Source of the DNA: Rhynchopus sp. YZ270_cl-10
Taxonomy: Eukaryota > Euglenozoa > Diplonemea > Diplonemida > Diplonemidae
Assembly: GCA_964035575.1 (NCBI GenBank)
Contig: OZ037853.1
Location: 218,501 to 282,500 of the forward strand
DNA length: 64,000 nt
Direction: 5' to 3'
A program made the translations under genes and the position numbers. Each line of letters begins with the position of its first letter. Positions within the stretch are counted from its first letter, which is position 1. Under the pieces are notes generated by a model. That model saw nothing but the letters and a program-made list of their open reading frames with translations. It was not told the DNA's origin and did not search any database. Positions 9,300 to 19,055 of the stretch are shown here, piece after piece.

Positions 9300-12200
9300 T
9301 CACTGCAGTCGCATGGAGAAAGAGGCAAACAGCGAAGAGGCGATGTTCGCACTATCGCTGTACAGAAGAATCCGTCTCGCAAGCTCGGGTTCCACAGTAT
9401 CAGCATTGCGACAGCCGACTGCACGAGGAACTGTTGGAGTGGCACCGATCACTCTCTTCAGCCGCAACCCATCAATCGTCCCGTCTTCAGTGCAGATGGT
9501 CCACACACGCACGCGCTCATCCTCGCAACCACAGATCACTTCGTGCCCATCGGGACTGACCGCAACACTAAGCACCGCCGAGCTGTGCCCTTGCGTCACT
9601 GCCACCTCCCTGCCGGTGGTGATGCTCCACACATGCACAGTACCGTCTTCGGCGCACGACACCACATGTGACCCATTTGGTGTAACTGCCACACCATGTA
9701 CTGCAGAAGTGTTCTCCAGCAAGTTGAGCACCTTCCCACTGTCTATACCCCACACACGCACGGAGGTGTCTTGCGAGCATGATACGAGATGCGATCCATC
9801 GGGAGTGACAGCCACACCCAGGACATCGCTGCTGTGCCCCTCGAACACCGTCGCCTCTTCTCCAGTGTGAAGCTTCCACATGCGCACAGTGGTGTCCGCA
9901 GAGCACGACACCACATGTAATCCATCAGGTGCCACCGCCACACCGTGCACTGTGCCGGTATGCCCTCTGCCCACAGCCACCTCCTTCCCACTCGACATGC
10001 TCCACACCTGCACAGTTTCGTCCCAAGAACCCGACACCAAGTGAGCAGCATCAGGGGTTACGGCCAGACACTTCAGAAAACCGGGTACCTGGCAAAGATG
10101 CACTTCTCCCCCAGTCAGAAGATCCCACACACGCACGGTCTTGTCGTGACAGCTGGAAACTACGTGTGACCCATCTGGGAACATGGACACATCAAGCACG
10201 ACGTCTGGGTGGTTTTCCAGCAGCTGCATCTGCTTGCCAGTGGACGGATCCCACATGCGCACCCTGTCGTCAGCGCACGACATGATGCAGCCCTCCGGTG
10301 TCACTGCTACTCGCCTCACTGGACCGGAGTGGCCTACCGTGGTCAGCGCCTCCTTCCCTGTTGTGATGTCCCACACCCGCACCGTCTCGTCCTCAGAGCA
10401 AGAGACCACGTGGCATCCATCTGGCGTCACTACAACTGTCCCGACACTGCCGGTGTGCCCCTGCAAGACCAGCATCTCCTTCCCGGTGGTTATGCTCCAC
10501 ACCAACACAGCACCGGTGCTGCACCCAAACACCATGTGGCATCCATCAGGGGTGACGGCCACTGACGCAAAACCAACATCCGAACGGAACACTGTCACCT
10601 CGGCGCCAGTCGAGAGGCTCCAAAGTCGCGTAGTGGCAGAGCAGCACGAGATGACGTGGCAGCCATCAGGAGTGACCGCCAACCCTCGAATAGCGTTGTC
10701 GTGGCCCTCCAACAGCATCGCCTGCTTGCCCGTCGCAAGGTCCCATACGTGCATCACCTCTCGCGAGTACGATACAGCGTGCCTTCCGTCCAACGTCACA
10801 GCCACGCCTTCCACGCGAGCCGCCACCTGTATGACGAGCACCTCCTCGCCAGTGGTGAGATCCCACACGCGGATGCTTCTGCAATAGCACGACACCACAG
10901 CAGCGCTGTCGGGGGTGACTGCCACATCCCAGAGCAGGTCAGTGCTGTTCACCCCCAAGACGAACACTGCCTCCCCAGTGTGCATATCCCACACACGCAC
11001 AGTCTTGTCATCGGAGCAGAACCTCGAGCAGGAAACAATGCGGCTGCCGTCTGGCGTCACAGCCACCGGCAGTGACGCTGTGCTTGACGCGGCGTGGCCT
11101 TCCAAGACCATCACTTCTTTCCCGGTCGACATGCTCCACACACGTACGGTGCCATCTTCTGAACAGCCGGTAACTATGTGGCACCCATCCGGTGTCACAG
11201 CGACACCACTTACACAGGAACGGTGGCGCAGTGGAGGAAGTGGTGTGCCAAGGGAGCAGTCAGGCAGCATCGTGCCACCCATGTCGCAGGCGTGGAATTG
11301 ACAATGCTCCAGCCAGCAGTTCGAGAAGGAAGCACCCGTCAGCGCCGTCTCCACAAACAGAGACCCGCGCAGGTCGCAGTGCTCCAAACAAAGGCCCCTC
11401 AGGTCCTCCCCACTCACAGGGATGCGTGCACGTGCCAGCAGTGCTGCTGCATTCGACCCTGCTGTCACAGCACCTGCACCGCCGGATGTGCTCTTCACAG
11501 CCGCAAGCAGCTCTGTGCAGGCACGTCTGTACAACGCAGTGTCCGCCAACACCAGCGCCGCAAAGAACCCAAGCACACGCTGCGAGTCCTTGCTGAAGCT
11601 CCGCTGCACCAGCGTCCCCAGTGTCCCTGCTGGATCACGTGCAAGCCGCCGTGCTGCAAGGTGCTCCCCAAGCGACTTGTGCCGGAACGTGAATGCACTC
11701 CGCTCCTCCCCAAAGTCCTCAATCCGGAACGGCAGGCAGCGGAAGCACGCATCCCGCACAGCCTCACACACACCGTGCTGCGAATCAAGAACCTTCGACG
11801 CCACACCCACAGTCCCCTGCCACTCGTTTGTCTCCAACATCCTGCATGCAACAAGCTCCCCTGCACGCACCACATCCTCAACAGATAGCTGTTCCGCACC
11901 AGGTCCACATGTGGCCATCTCCTTCTTCGTCCACGTCTCCAGGTAGGTCTCGTAGATCACCTCCTCAGAAGCCTTCCCGCTGCACTGCGCGTGGCACGCC
12001 ATGTGCAGCACAAACGGGTTCCGCAGCTGCACAAGTCCCTCAACGTCCTCCTCACGCACGAAGACTGTGCGCTCTGCCTTGTCTAATGTGCCTTCTTTGC
12101 GCTCGCTATCCCAGGCTGTGTTTGCACGCTTGATGTACGTTCTCGCATCCACCTCTGTGAACGGCTGCATGTACAGAGCACGCACACCAGCCCCACACAC

Positions 12201-14378
12201 ACCAGACGGAGACGTGTCCACACCCTTCAGGTACTCACCACGCACAGTCACAACAACGCTGCAGTGTGCCTCCACCCACGGGTGCCGGCACAGAAGGCCA
12301 CCCTCAGCCACCACAGCACCCACATCCTCCTGCGTCAGCCCCACCTCGTCCAGCGAGTCCAGCACCAGCACCACCTCGTACGTCTCCGCAAGGAACGCAC
12401 GGTCCGCCTCCCGCAGCGCAAACGACTCCAGCACAAACCTGTCCAGCCCTCCCTTCTCAAGCAGGTGCTGCTTCACAGTCGGCAGCGCCACAAACACAGG
12501 GAAGTACGGCTTCGCTTCACCATCCCTCCACACCGTGTCGTTGTTGCTGGCTGATGTTGCAAGGTCGCTCAGGATTGCAATCGAAGCAGACGTCTTCCCG
12601 CTCCCTCCTTCTCCGATCACACACAGCACACACATGTCTTGTCTACGTGTGTTGTCTTCTGCGTCTCCTTCACCGATAGTGGTACTCAAAGCTGTGGACT
12701 TTGCCCTTTGTGTGAACACTGCAGACATCTGCTTCTCACACGCACGCCCCCGAAGCCACCCGCGCACCTCCTCCATCAGCGGACGTGTCTCCGACTCATC
12801 CACACGTGCGTCGTCCCCCACACGCCCCTCCACGTACTGCGCAAGGTAGTCCTCGAAGAACGCGACTGTGTGTCCCATCACCTCCTGCAGCGCACCCACC
12901 TGCTCAGCCGCACTCGTCTCCCCCACACCCACACCCTTCCCCACACCAGAACACACCTCCTGCATCACAATCACGTCAAAGCGCAGCCCCATCATCCGCA
13001 GCAACGTCGGCGAAAGCTTCCACTGCACCCGGTACTCGATGTTCGCTGTGTACAGCAGCTCGTCCTCAGAAGCATACACAGACGAGAACTTCACGTCTGC
13101 AGCACCCTCCTTCGCCACCACCACAAAGAACGTGCCCCCCTTCCCGTACATGAAGCTCCGAGCCACATCCCGCTTCAGTGTTGTCGACGTGAAGCAGTTC
13201 CACACAATGTGCGTATTCAGCGCGTACTTCGCAGACACGTTCACATTGATCCCGCGGAACACAGTTCGCAGCTGCTTCCGCCGGCTCCCAATCAGCCGGT
13301 CCAGACCACGGATCAGCGGCGCAAAGGTCGCAATCACGTGCAGCTGCGGGGGTGCGGGCGACAGCTCAAACACGTTCGGTGCTGTCTTCTCAGGTGTCCC
13401 CTTCCACTCCTTCACCGCAGCCAGCTGCCCCACAGCACGCATCGCAGTGTTCATCGTCATGTACAGCGCAAGCGACTGTGATTTCACATCAGCAGCACTC
13501 CCGTGGTTGTCCAGCACAGCCCGCTCTGTCAGTCTGATGTACCGCAGCTTCCCGTCAGGCCCTTTCGCAATCTGCGGTGTCCCGTCCTTCTCGTCGCACA
13601 CAACATCCCCGCCGCTGTCCAGCACATACTCCACGCAGTCAGACGTGAACAGGAACCCCGACAGCAGCAGCTCAAACGGGTCGCGTGCCGCCATCCAGTC
13701 CTCCACCTCCACGTGCCCACCACGAGTCTCCGCAGCCTCCCTCCGTCCTCTCATGTCCTCCAGCAGACGCTTGCACACCACACGGAACCCCGCCTCCATG
13801 TGCCGCACGTGTTCGTCTGTGTAGCCCAACGGCGGATCCACCTTTGGAAGACCACGCAGCCAGCACAGCAGGTCTGCCCCGCTGCTGCTCTTGTTGTCCT
13901 CTTTCCGCAGCCACTCCACCTTCCGTCCGTCTGTGTGCCACAGTGCACCCGTGTCCCCGTCAAGATCGTCCTCTCCCAGGTGCCTCTCTCCACTGCTCCG
14001 TTCCACTGCCACACCTGTTCTTGTTGTTGCTGTTGTTGTTGTTGTGGAGACACCGTGAGTGAGGTACACCTGCACAGCATCCTCCACCTCCACAAGGATC
14101 TGTGCTGCATGCGCCCCCAGCTCCGCCTCAAGTCGCCCCCGCACATCTGCGTCCCTGTGCTGCAGTGCGTACCACAGCGGCACCTTCCCGTCCCTGTCAC
14201 GCACGTTCCCTGCCCCGTTCTGCATAAGAAACCGTGCTGCGGCCACGTCCCCCGCAAGCGCAGCACTGTGCAGCATTGTCCTTTTGAATCTACCGTACAC
14301 GGCATCCACGTCCCTCTTGTTCGACACAATTGACATCGCTACGTCGTACATCTGCGGCTTGGTCGCCCCGGACCCCAT
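9300..14378 (-). CDS. NLR-like protein A: ANK-ART-NACHT-pentapeptide-WD40
   Basis: This is a protein of about 1692 residues, started at MGSGATKPQ to match copies B and C; an ATG 20 codons upstream is not shared. MGxxxT fits N-myristoylation, suggesting membrane anchoring. Ankyrin-type repeats lie at about 30-110. An R-S-E ADP-ribosyltransferase domain spans about 220-480: VFRGI near 373, CFTSTTL, and the ExE motif in SEDELLY. NACHT follows, with GEGGSGKTS near 587, Walker B LVLDSLDEV near 670 and sensor-like TVRGEYL. Pentapeptide-like repeats (DLRGSLFVETALTGASF) precede 14 WD40 repeats (about 1060-1690), enough for two seven-bladed propellers. Such layouts act elsewhere as signal-triggered NTPase switches; here the ART would be the effector and WD40 the sensor (inference). 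Confidence 0.9.
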   Translation of the reverse strand: MGSGATKPQMYDVAMSIVSNKRDVDAVYGRFKRTMLHSAALAGDVAAARFLMQNGAGNVRDRDGKVPLWYALQHRDADVRGRLEAELGAHAAQILVEVEDAVQVYLTHGVSTTTTTATTRTGVAVERSSGERHLGEDDLDGDTGALWHTDGRKVEWLRKEDNKSSSGADLLCWLRGLPKVDPPLGYTDEHVRHMEAGFRVVCKRLLEDMRGRREAAETRGGHVEVEDWMAARDPFELLLSGFLFTSDCVEYVLDSGGDVVCDEKDGTPQIAKGPDGKLRYIRLTERAVLDNHGSAADVKSQSLALYMTMNTAMRAVGQLAAVKEWKGTPEKTAPNVFELSPAPPQLHVIATFAPLIRGLDRLIGSRRKQLRTVFRGINVNVSAKYALNTHIVWNCFTSTTLKRDVARSFMYGKGGTFFVVVAKEGAADVKFSSVYASEDELLYTANIEYRVQWKLSPTLLRMMGLRFDVIVMQEVCSGVGKGVGVGETSAAEQVGALQEVMGHTVAFFEDYLAQYVEGRVGDDARVDESETRPLMEEVRGWLRGRACEKQMSAVFTQRAKSTALSTTIGEGDAEDNTRRQDMCVLCVIGEGGSGKTSASIAILSDLATSASNNDTVWRDGEAKPYFPVFVALPTVKQHLLEKGGLDRFVLESFALREADRAFLAETYEVVLVLDSLDEVGLTQEDVGAVVAEGGLLCRHPWVEAHCSVVVTVRGEYLKGVDTSPSGVCGAGVRALYMQPFTEVDARTYIKRANTAWDSERKEGTLDKAERTVFVREEDVEGLVQLRNPFVLHMACHAQCSGKASEEVIYETYLETWTKKEMATCGPGAEQLSVEDVVRAGELVACRMLETNEWQGTVGVASKVLDSQHGVCEAVRDACFRCLPFRIEDFGEERSAFTFRHKSLGEHLAARRLARDPAGTLGTLVQRSFSKDSQRVLGFFAALVLADTALYRRACTELLAAVKSTSGGAGAVTAGSNAAALLARARIPVSGEDLRGLCLEHCDLRGSLFVETALTGASFSNCWLEHCQFHACDMGGTMLPDCSLGTPLPPLRHRSCVSGVAVTPDGCHIVTGCSEDGTVRVWSMSTGKEVMVLEGHAASSTASLPVAVTPDGSRIVSCSRFCSDDKTVRVWDMHTGEAVFVLGVNSTDLLWDVAVTPDSAAVVSCYCRSIRVWDLTTGEEVLVIQVAARVEGVAVTLDGRHAVSYSREVMHVWDLATGKQAMLLEGHDNAIRGLAVTPDGCHVISCCSATTRLWSLSTGAEVTVFRSDVGFASVAVTPDGCHMVFGCSTGAVLVWSITTGKEMLVLQGHTGSVGTVVVTPDGCHVVSCSEDETVRVWDITTGKEALTTVGHSGPVRRVAVTPEGCIMSCADDRVRMWDPSTGKQMQLLENHPDVVLDVSMFPDGSHVVSSCHDKTVRVWDLLTGGEVHLCQVPGFLKCLAVTPDAAHLVSGSWDETVQVWSMSSGKEVAVGRGHTGTVHGVAVAPDGLHVVSCSADTTVRMWKLHTGEEATVFEGHSSDVLGVAVTPDGSHLVSCSQDTSVRVWGIDSGKVLNLLENTSAVHGVAVTPNGSHVVSCAEDGTVHVWSITTGREVAVTQGHSSAVLSVAVSPDGHEVICGCEDERVRVWTICTEDGTIDGLRLKRVIGATPTVPRAVGCRNADTVEPELARRILLYSDSANIASSLFASFSMRLQ

Positions 14379-15293
14379 CACACACACACAGGCAGACGGG
14401 CTTTCGGAAGCACGCTCCCTGTGACCTCGCGTCTGCAAACGGAGCCTGCACGGAGCACCACAGCCTTCCTCTGTCTGCTAGCCTAGCCAATCGAGTTGGT
14501 GAAGATCGTTCCCGAGCTGCACCTCCGCACGCTGGGTTGGCCTATCTGTCCAGAGACTACCCTCGAGCAATGCGTCTGCTAGAACAGCCTCACAGTGGCG
14601 GACGGTGCAACTTTCCAAGGGCAAACGCACACATGAATGGTACTGAAAACTCTGCCTTGTTTAGTCTAGTTTTGAAATAAAAAAAAGGGGAAAAGGTTGC
14701 TTGGGGGAGGTGATGAACCACAAAGCGGGGGATGGGGAAGGTCTTCTTTTTTTTTACACTTTCCCAGAAGCTCTGGAGGCCAACAAACAAAAATGCACAC
14801 GGATTTGACCGTCCCACCTACCCACTTTCTCTTCTTCTTCCTTTTTTTTTGCACAATTGCCCACCCGAGGGTCAGGCGTCACAGACTCGCAGAACACACA
14901 TATTGAGCGATGGCTCGCTTTGAGGGACTACCCACTGTGGCTTTCAAACACACACACACCATTGGGGAAATATTCTGCGCAAGAATCACCCCCTATTAGT
15001 TATCAAACACACACACACACACACCACTCGCATTTGCAGTGCCAACTCCCCCCCTCCACCACCGAGGGAACACATGAGTCTGCTCACAACGAGAAGCTAA
15101 AAAAAAAATGCAAAAGAAAAAAAAATGCACCTCATTATTTCATCAACGGGACACAGACAACCTCAAACTCTCTCAGTCCAATACACTAACCTAAGGAAAG
15201 AGAGACTGCTTTTTTTTTTTCTCTCTTTTTTTTTGTTTCTATCGTTCTTACCCCACACCCCCCCCGGACACACACCCCCCTTTTTTCTCTCGT
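14379..15293. other. 5' flank of NLR-like gene A and intergenic region
   Basis: This is the upstream region of gene A (14379-14700), then T- and A-rich sequence to the COMMD4-like gene's 3' end. It contains a CA-flanked block (14945-15024) shared with the upstream region of the glycosylase-like gene at 49424-50149. Long A and T tracts lie at 15100-15130 and 15210-15235. No protein-coding gene is supported. Confidence 0.4.
14945..15024 (+). promoter_or_regulatory. Conserved CA-flanked upstream block, copy 1
   Basis: The core ATTGGGG..ATATTC...AAGAAT.ACCCC..TA.TAGTTATC, flanked on both sides by CAAACACACACAC runs, matches 50291-50359 read on the opposite strand. The second copy lies about 140 bases upstream of a gene start and points toward it. 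This copy points right, toward a region with no recognised gene, so an unannotated transcript is possible. Confidence 0.4.
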
Positions 15294-15767
15294 TTATGCT
15301 GTAGTGAGTTTGTCGTGCGCGATTTGGAGTTCATTGAGTAGACTGCGAATAGTGGCGCCTGATGTCGTGAGGGTACGGGTATTACCATTGGAGAGCCCAA
15401 GGGTGAGGGTTGCTGTGTCGTCTGCGACGAGGTGGCAGGTCGAGGAGAGGACGGTGGGACGGCGTGGGTTGTGTTCGAGCATGCGAGCGCGGAGCGCATC
15501 GCAGTCCCCTTCCACGAGGGCGGCAAGACGCTCGCTGATGTCCTCCGTGACTCCCAGCATGATCAGTTCGTGCTCCAGCTGCGCCCCCGTGAGCCCGTAC
15601 CTCACAGCGTTCGTGACAATCGTGTATAAGCACCCCAACACCGCCTTCGCGTCGTTGCCCTCCAGCCCACCGCCCAGCACCTCCTCCCACGACACGTCCC
15701 GCCCGTTCACCTTGTCCATGACAGCCTCCATCGCCAGGGCGTACTGTTCAGAGGATAGCTCCGTGAC
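15294..15767 (-). CDS. COMMD4: COMMD4-like protein, exon 2
   Basis: Exon 2 encodes about 157 residues, beginning VTELSSEQYALAMEAVMDKV. The segment NDAKAVLGCLYTIVTNAVRYG..L..EL..LGV matches the helical N-domain of COMMD4 ([21 protein letters not shown] in the human protein, from memory). The C-terminal part, ending with TIRSLLNELQIAHDKL, is the COMM domain. COMMD proteins assemble into the Commander/CCC complex used in endosomal recycling. The exon is preceded on the minus strand by a pyrimidine tract and CAG at a phase-0 junction. The open frame continues upstream into the intron, but exon 1 is clearly separate. Confidence 0.85.
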   Translation of the reverse strand, partial: VTELSSEQYALAMEAVMDKVNGRDVSWEEVLGGGLEGNDAKAVLGCLYTIVTNAVRYGLTGAQLEHELIMLGVTEDISERLAALVEGDCDALRARMLEHNPRRPTVLSSTCHLVADDTATLTLGLSNGNTRTLTTSGATIRSLLNELQIAHDKLTTA

Positions 15768-16314
15768 CTGGTTTGTGTGGGTGGGGTGAAGAAAAAAAAC
15801 GCAAAAATAAGGCCCTTCTGAAATAAAAGGTCCAAACAAGTTGAAATGTACTAAAACGCATCTATGCTGAGCTCATGTAAAGGGTGGGGCCGTGAGAGGG
15901 GGAGGAAAGGAGTACCTACCCCCCCCCGTGCATAAGTCCGACCCCCATGACCCGTGCATACGCAGTATGCACGGGTCATGGGGGTCGGACTGTGCATACG
16001 CAGACTTATGCACGGGGGGGGAAAGGAGTACGTAAAATATGTCATTCATGGATTGAATGAAGTCATAAGAGAGAAACTCGTTTTTTTTTTGAATTTTTTG
16101 ATAAATTGTTGGAGTAGTGTAGTTGCCTCGGTTGTGTTGTGCAATCTCCACTGTTTTTTTTTTGAAAATAGACAGGAAAATATCCGATATTACGGTGACA
16201 GAAGCAGTATGAGGGTGAAAAGGTCGAACATTAGTACGGTCAATAATTTGTCCGAATGCGGTATATTTATAATTATTGTATCACTTGCTCTCTCTTGTAG
16301 AGGAGGGGACATAC
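15768..16314 (-). other. Spliceosomal intron of the COMMD4-like gene
   Basis: This is a 547-bp phase-0 intron. The donor is AAG|GTATGT at 16315/16314 and the acceptor is a C/T-rich tract ending CAG at 15768. It joins LLSLLAK to VTELSSEQ and restores the order seen in COMMD4. It carries a foldback insertion at 15916-16019. It is the only intron I can support in the window. Confidence 0.8.
15916..16019. mobile_element. Foldback MITE inside the COMMD4-like intron
   Basis: About 104 bp fold on themselves: a C run then GTGCATAAGTC on the left and GACTTATGCAC then a G run on the right, with an inner inverted copy of GACCCCCATGACCCGTGCAT. It is flanked by a direct repeat, GGAAAGGAGTAC, at 15904-15915 and 16020-16031, which looks like a target site duplication of 10-12 bp. 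No coding capacity. Confidence 0.7.
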
Positions 16315-16377
16315 CTTCGCCAGCAGAGAGAGGAGCCAGTCCGGGCAGTCGAGCCCACCGAAGAGCCTGAACTTCAT
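16315..16377 (-). CDS. COMMD4: COMMD4-like protein, exon 1
   Basis: This 21-codon first exon reads MKFRLFGGLDCPDWLLSLLA then K. It matches the COMMD4 N-terminus (MRFRFCGDLDCPDW in human, from memory) and is followed directly by GTATGT. Spliced to exon 2 it gives a protein of about 178 residues, close to the roughly 199 residues of human COMMD4. Upstream lies a CA-rich leader on the minus strand. Confidence 0.85.
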
Positions 16378-16454
16378 TTGTTAGTGTTGTGTTTGTGTGT
16401 TGCGTGTATCTGCGTGTATAGGTGTGTAGGTTAGCTTTGGGGAGGGGGGGGTTA

Positions 16455-18089
16455 GGGGGGGCCACGTATAAGGAATTCCTTAAGGATTTGCTGTCCAAAA
16501 CCCATTTTTTTGAAATTTAGGTGAAGAAATCCACTAAGGTGGGCGTGCCTGGCCGCAAATCGCCCTGGGGATCACCCAAATATCCCATTAAACCACCTGA
16601 CAACCTCTACAGAGACTTTCCTGGTTAAAAAAAATCGGTTTTTTGTGAAAAATCTCCAAAAATGGCGTCACCAGATCGTCACCAAGATGGCCAAAATGCA
16701 ACACTTACCAAAAAAATTTTCCAGTCAGACAAAATTCCTTCTAAACACCCGAAAAACACCTCGGTCCACATCCGGTGGGGTCCCAGGGTGGAAATATATG
16801 GTTTTTACAGCTTTTAGGGGTCCTGTGGGGGCCCCAGATGCATTTTGCAGTGGGTGTGTGTGCCCCAAACGCTTAAAAGTACCCTTTTTTTAGTCACTTT
16901 TTTGACTTTTTTTGTCCCTGAAAACCCCCCCAAAAGTGCTAAGGCAGTCGGAATGGTGTCCAAACACCCAGGAAAATGTCCCCCAGACCTCATGTAGGGT
17001 GAAAAATAGCATTTTGGGCACTTGGGAGGGTTTTATAGGCCATGCAACACTTATGCAACACTTAAGCAACGGCTATGCAACGCCTAGCAGAAGACCGTTT
17101 ATGTACCAAAAAAAAATAATTTCAATTCATTCAAAACACCCAAAAAACACCTCAGTCCACCTCCAATGAGGTCCCGAGGTGGAAATGTGTGGATTTTGCA
17201 GCTTTTTGGGGTCCCTGGGGGGTTTTTGAGGGTGTTTTTTGTGTCTGCAACGCTTAAAATAACGGTACTTCCTCCCCTTTGTTGACGTTTTTCGCACCCA
17301 AAACCCAAAAACCCAAAAGGCGTGTTCAGGCAGTCGCAGAAGTGTCTAAATCCCTCCAAACTGCCCGACAGACCTCCTGAGCTGTGTAAAATCGTACTTG
17401 CAGCACTTGCTAGGACTTTTTTGGACCCTGAAAATGACAACGTATCCTGTGCCTAAGTGCAGTAAAGCCTTGCTTGCCTCCTCCCATAACCAATGATTCG
17501 TGTGAATCCATTGTCGGTGTCCTTGACCAAGTTGCAAGCCACCACGGAAGGAGCCAGCACCCCGACAACACCGACTCACTGTCGCTGAAACCTAGACATC
17601 CTCTACAGTCTAGGTTGGGTTCCGTCTCTCTCAAGGGAAGAACTTGCCGCAGCACACACCAAAGCGCACCACAAAGGCAGGTCCATGCAAAGCACCCAGA
17701 AGCAGCAACTTGAAAAGTACAACACTAGAGTGCTTGATCATTCACAAAGACAGAGATGCAGGAATTTGCGGAAGATTGTACACCCCTTGATGACGAAGAC
17801 ATCGGTACGATGAATAAGGAGCCTCTGGTCGCTATGCTGTCTCAGTGAGCAGTACAGGGATTCTATAGGCATATTAGGGGGTATAATTCCATGGAAAAAG
17901 GCGGAAAAAGCGGGGAAAAACACCAAAAAATCAGGAAAAAGTACGAAATAGTGCTCAAAAGTGTGTTTTTCGTGGTTTTGGGTGATTTTTTGGGGGTTTG
18001 GGGGGGTTTTTGGGTGTTTTTTCGGGTTTTTCGCGGGTTTTTACGAAAAAAGTGGTTTTGGACAGCAAAAACGGCCGGACGGCCCCCCC
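16455..18089. mobile_element. Foldback/TIR element, about 1.6 kb, TA-bounded
   Basis: The left end reads TA then a G run and GGCCACGTATAAGG..., with TTTGCTGTCCAAAACC about 35-50 bp in. The right end mirrors it with GGTTTTGGACAGCAAA ... GGACGG and a C run, then TA. The inner part has two diverged copies of a block about 390 bp apart (16750-16802 and 17143-17193, around ACACCTC.GTCCAC). No transposase is seen. Part of the centre (17440-17900) looks like unrelated captured or unique sequence. Confidence 0.55.
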
Positions 18090-18091
18090 TA

Positions 18092-19053
18092 GACATAGGT
18101 GCCCGGCGAGTTAAAAACAACTCGGCAACTCGCCCAAATTCGCCCAACAACTCGCCCATTTTTTTTGGGCGAGTTGTTTTTTTTTGGCATTTTTTATACA
18201 CAGGTACACAGGTACACAGGTACACAGGTACACAGGTACACAGGTACACAGGTACACAGGTACACAGGTACACAGGTACACAGGTACACAGGTACACAGG
18301 TACACAGGTACACAGGTACACAGGTACACAGGTACACAGGTACACAGGTACACAGGTACACAGGTGCACCACATCACATTTTATCTTGTGCATCTCAGCT
18401 TGAACGACTCTTTGCCGCTTCACAGCTGGTCTGTGAATGTGCGCTTTGGGTGGTTTTGTATGCTTTGTATCCCAAGGGAAGTCGTCGCCCAAAGCATTTT
18501 GACTGAACGTGCGAACGTTGTGAACCTGTAATCGATAGCAGACAGGAAAAGAGGATGAGCAGGCAGCGCCTGCCCGACCTGTGTGAAGTGAATCAGTGAT
18601 TGCCTGACAGATGTCTGGGGAACCGTGTGTTCTGTGTGGGTATCCATGTACGGAGTATATCCCATTCCCCCCAGCAATTACCAAAAACCGTGAGTGTGCA
18701 CGGTGACCCATGGACCACCACGACCTAGTTACCACCTATGACTAGTCATATGACAAGGTGCATGTAATGAGTGGCGTTTGGCCTTAGCCCTGGTTGTTTT
18801 TCTTGAGATCATGTGTTGTACCAACGTTACATGTGTGTAACCTTACAACGTCCCCTCCCATCCCTGTATGTTTTTGCCTGTAAAAATGGGCGAGTTGTGG
18901 CCGAGTTGTGGTCGAGTTGTGCCGAGTATAGGGCGAGTTGTGCCGAGTATAGGGCGAGTTGTGGGCGAGTTGTGCGAGTTTTGGGCGAGTTGTTTGGTAA
19001 AATCGTGGAGTTCGGACAACTCGCCCAAAAACGACTCGGCCGGCACCTATGCC
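18092..19053. mobile_element. TIR element family 1, copy 1, with octamer minisatellite
   Basis: The TIRs are GACATAGGTGCCCGGCGAGT (left) and ACTCGGCCGGCACCTATGCC (right), bounded by TA. Subterminal regions carry many GGCGAGTTG or CAACTCGCC units on both sides, as expected for repeated transposase-binding sites. The interior holds an octamer minisatellite and about 450 bp shared with 22660-23100. The copy at 22475-23625 is the same family in opposite orientation. No transposase is visible, so it is nonautonomous. Confidence 0.75.
18196..18364. repeat. Octamer minisatellite (GGTACACA)n, about 21 copies
   Basis: This is an uninterrupted array of the 8-mer inside TIR element family 1. Because 8 is not a multiple of 3 and the 24-bp superunit has no stop on either strand, it creates long spurious open frames in all six frames. 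Confidence 0.95.
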
Positions 19054-19055
19054 TA

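Noticed and set aside
12001-12849. A Ser/Thr-rich 282-codon + strand frame repeated opposite genes A, B and C
   Set aside because: Its conservation follows from the near-identity of the NACHT-coding strand, not from independent coding.
9191-14680. Many + strand frames of 100-320 codons opposite NLR-like gene A (and B, C)
   Set aside because: They are shadows of the GC-rich coding strand, low in complexity (Pro, His, Thr) and without domains.
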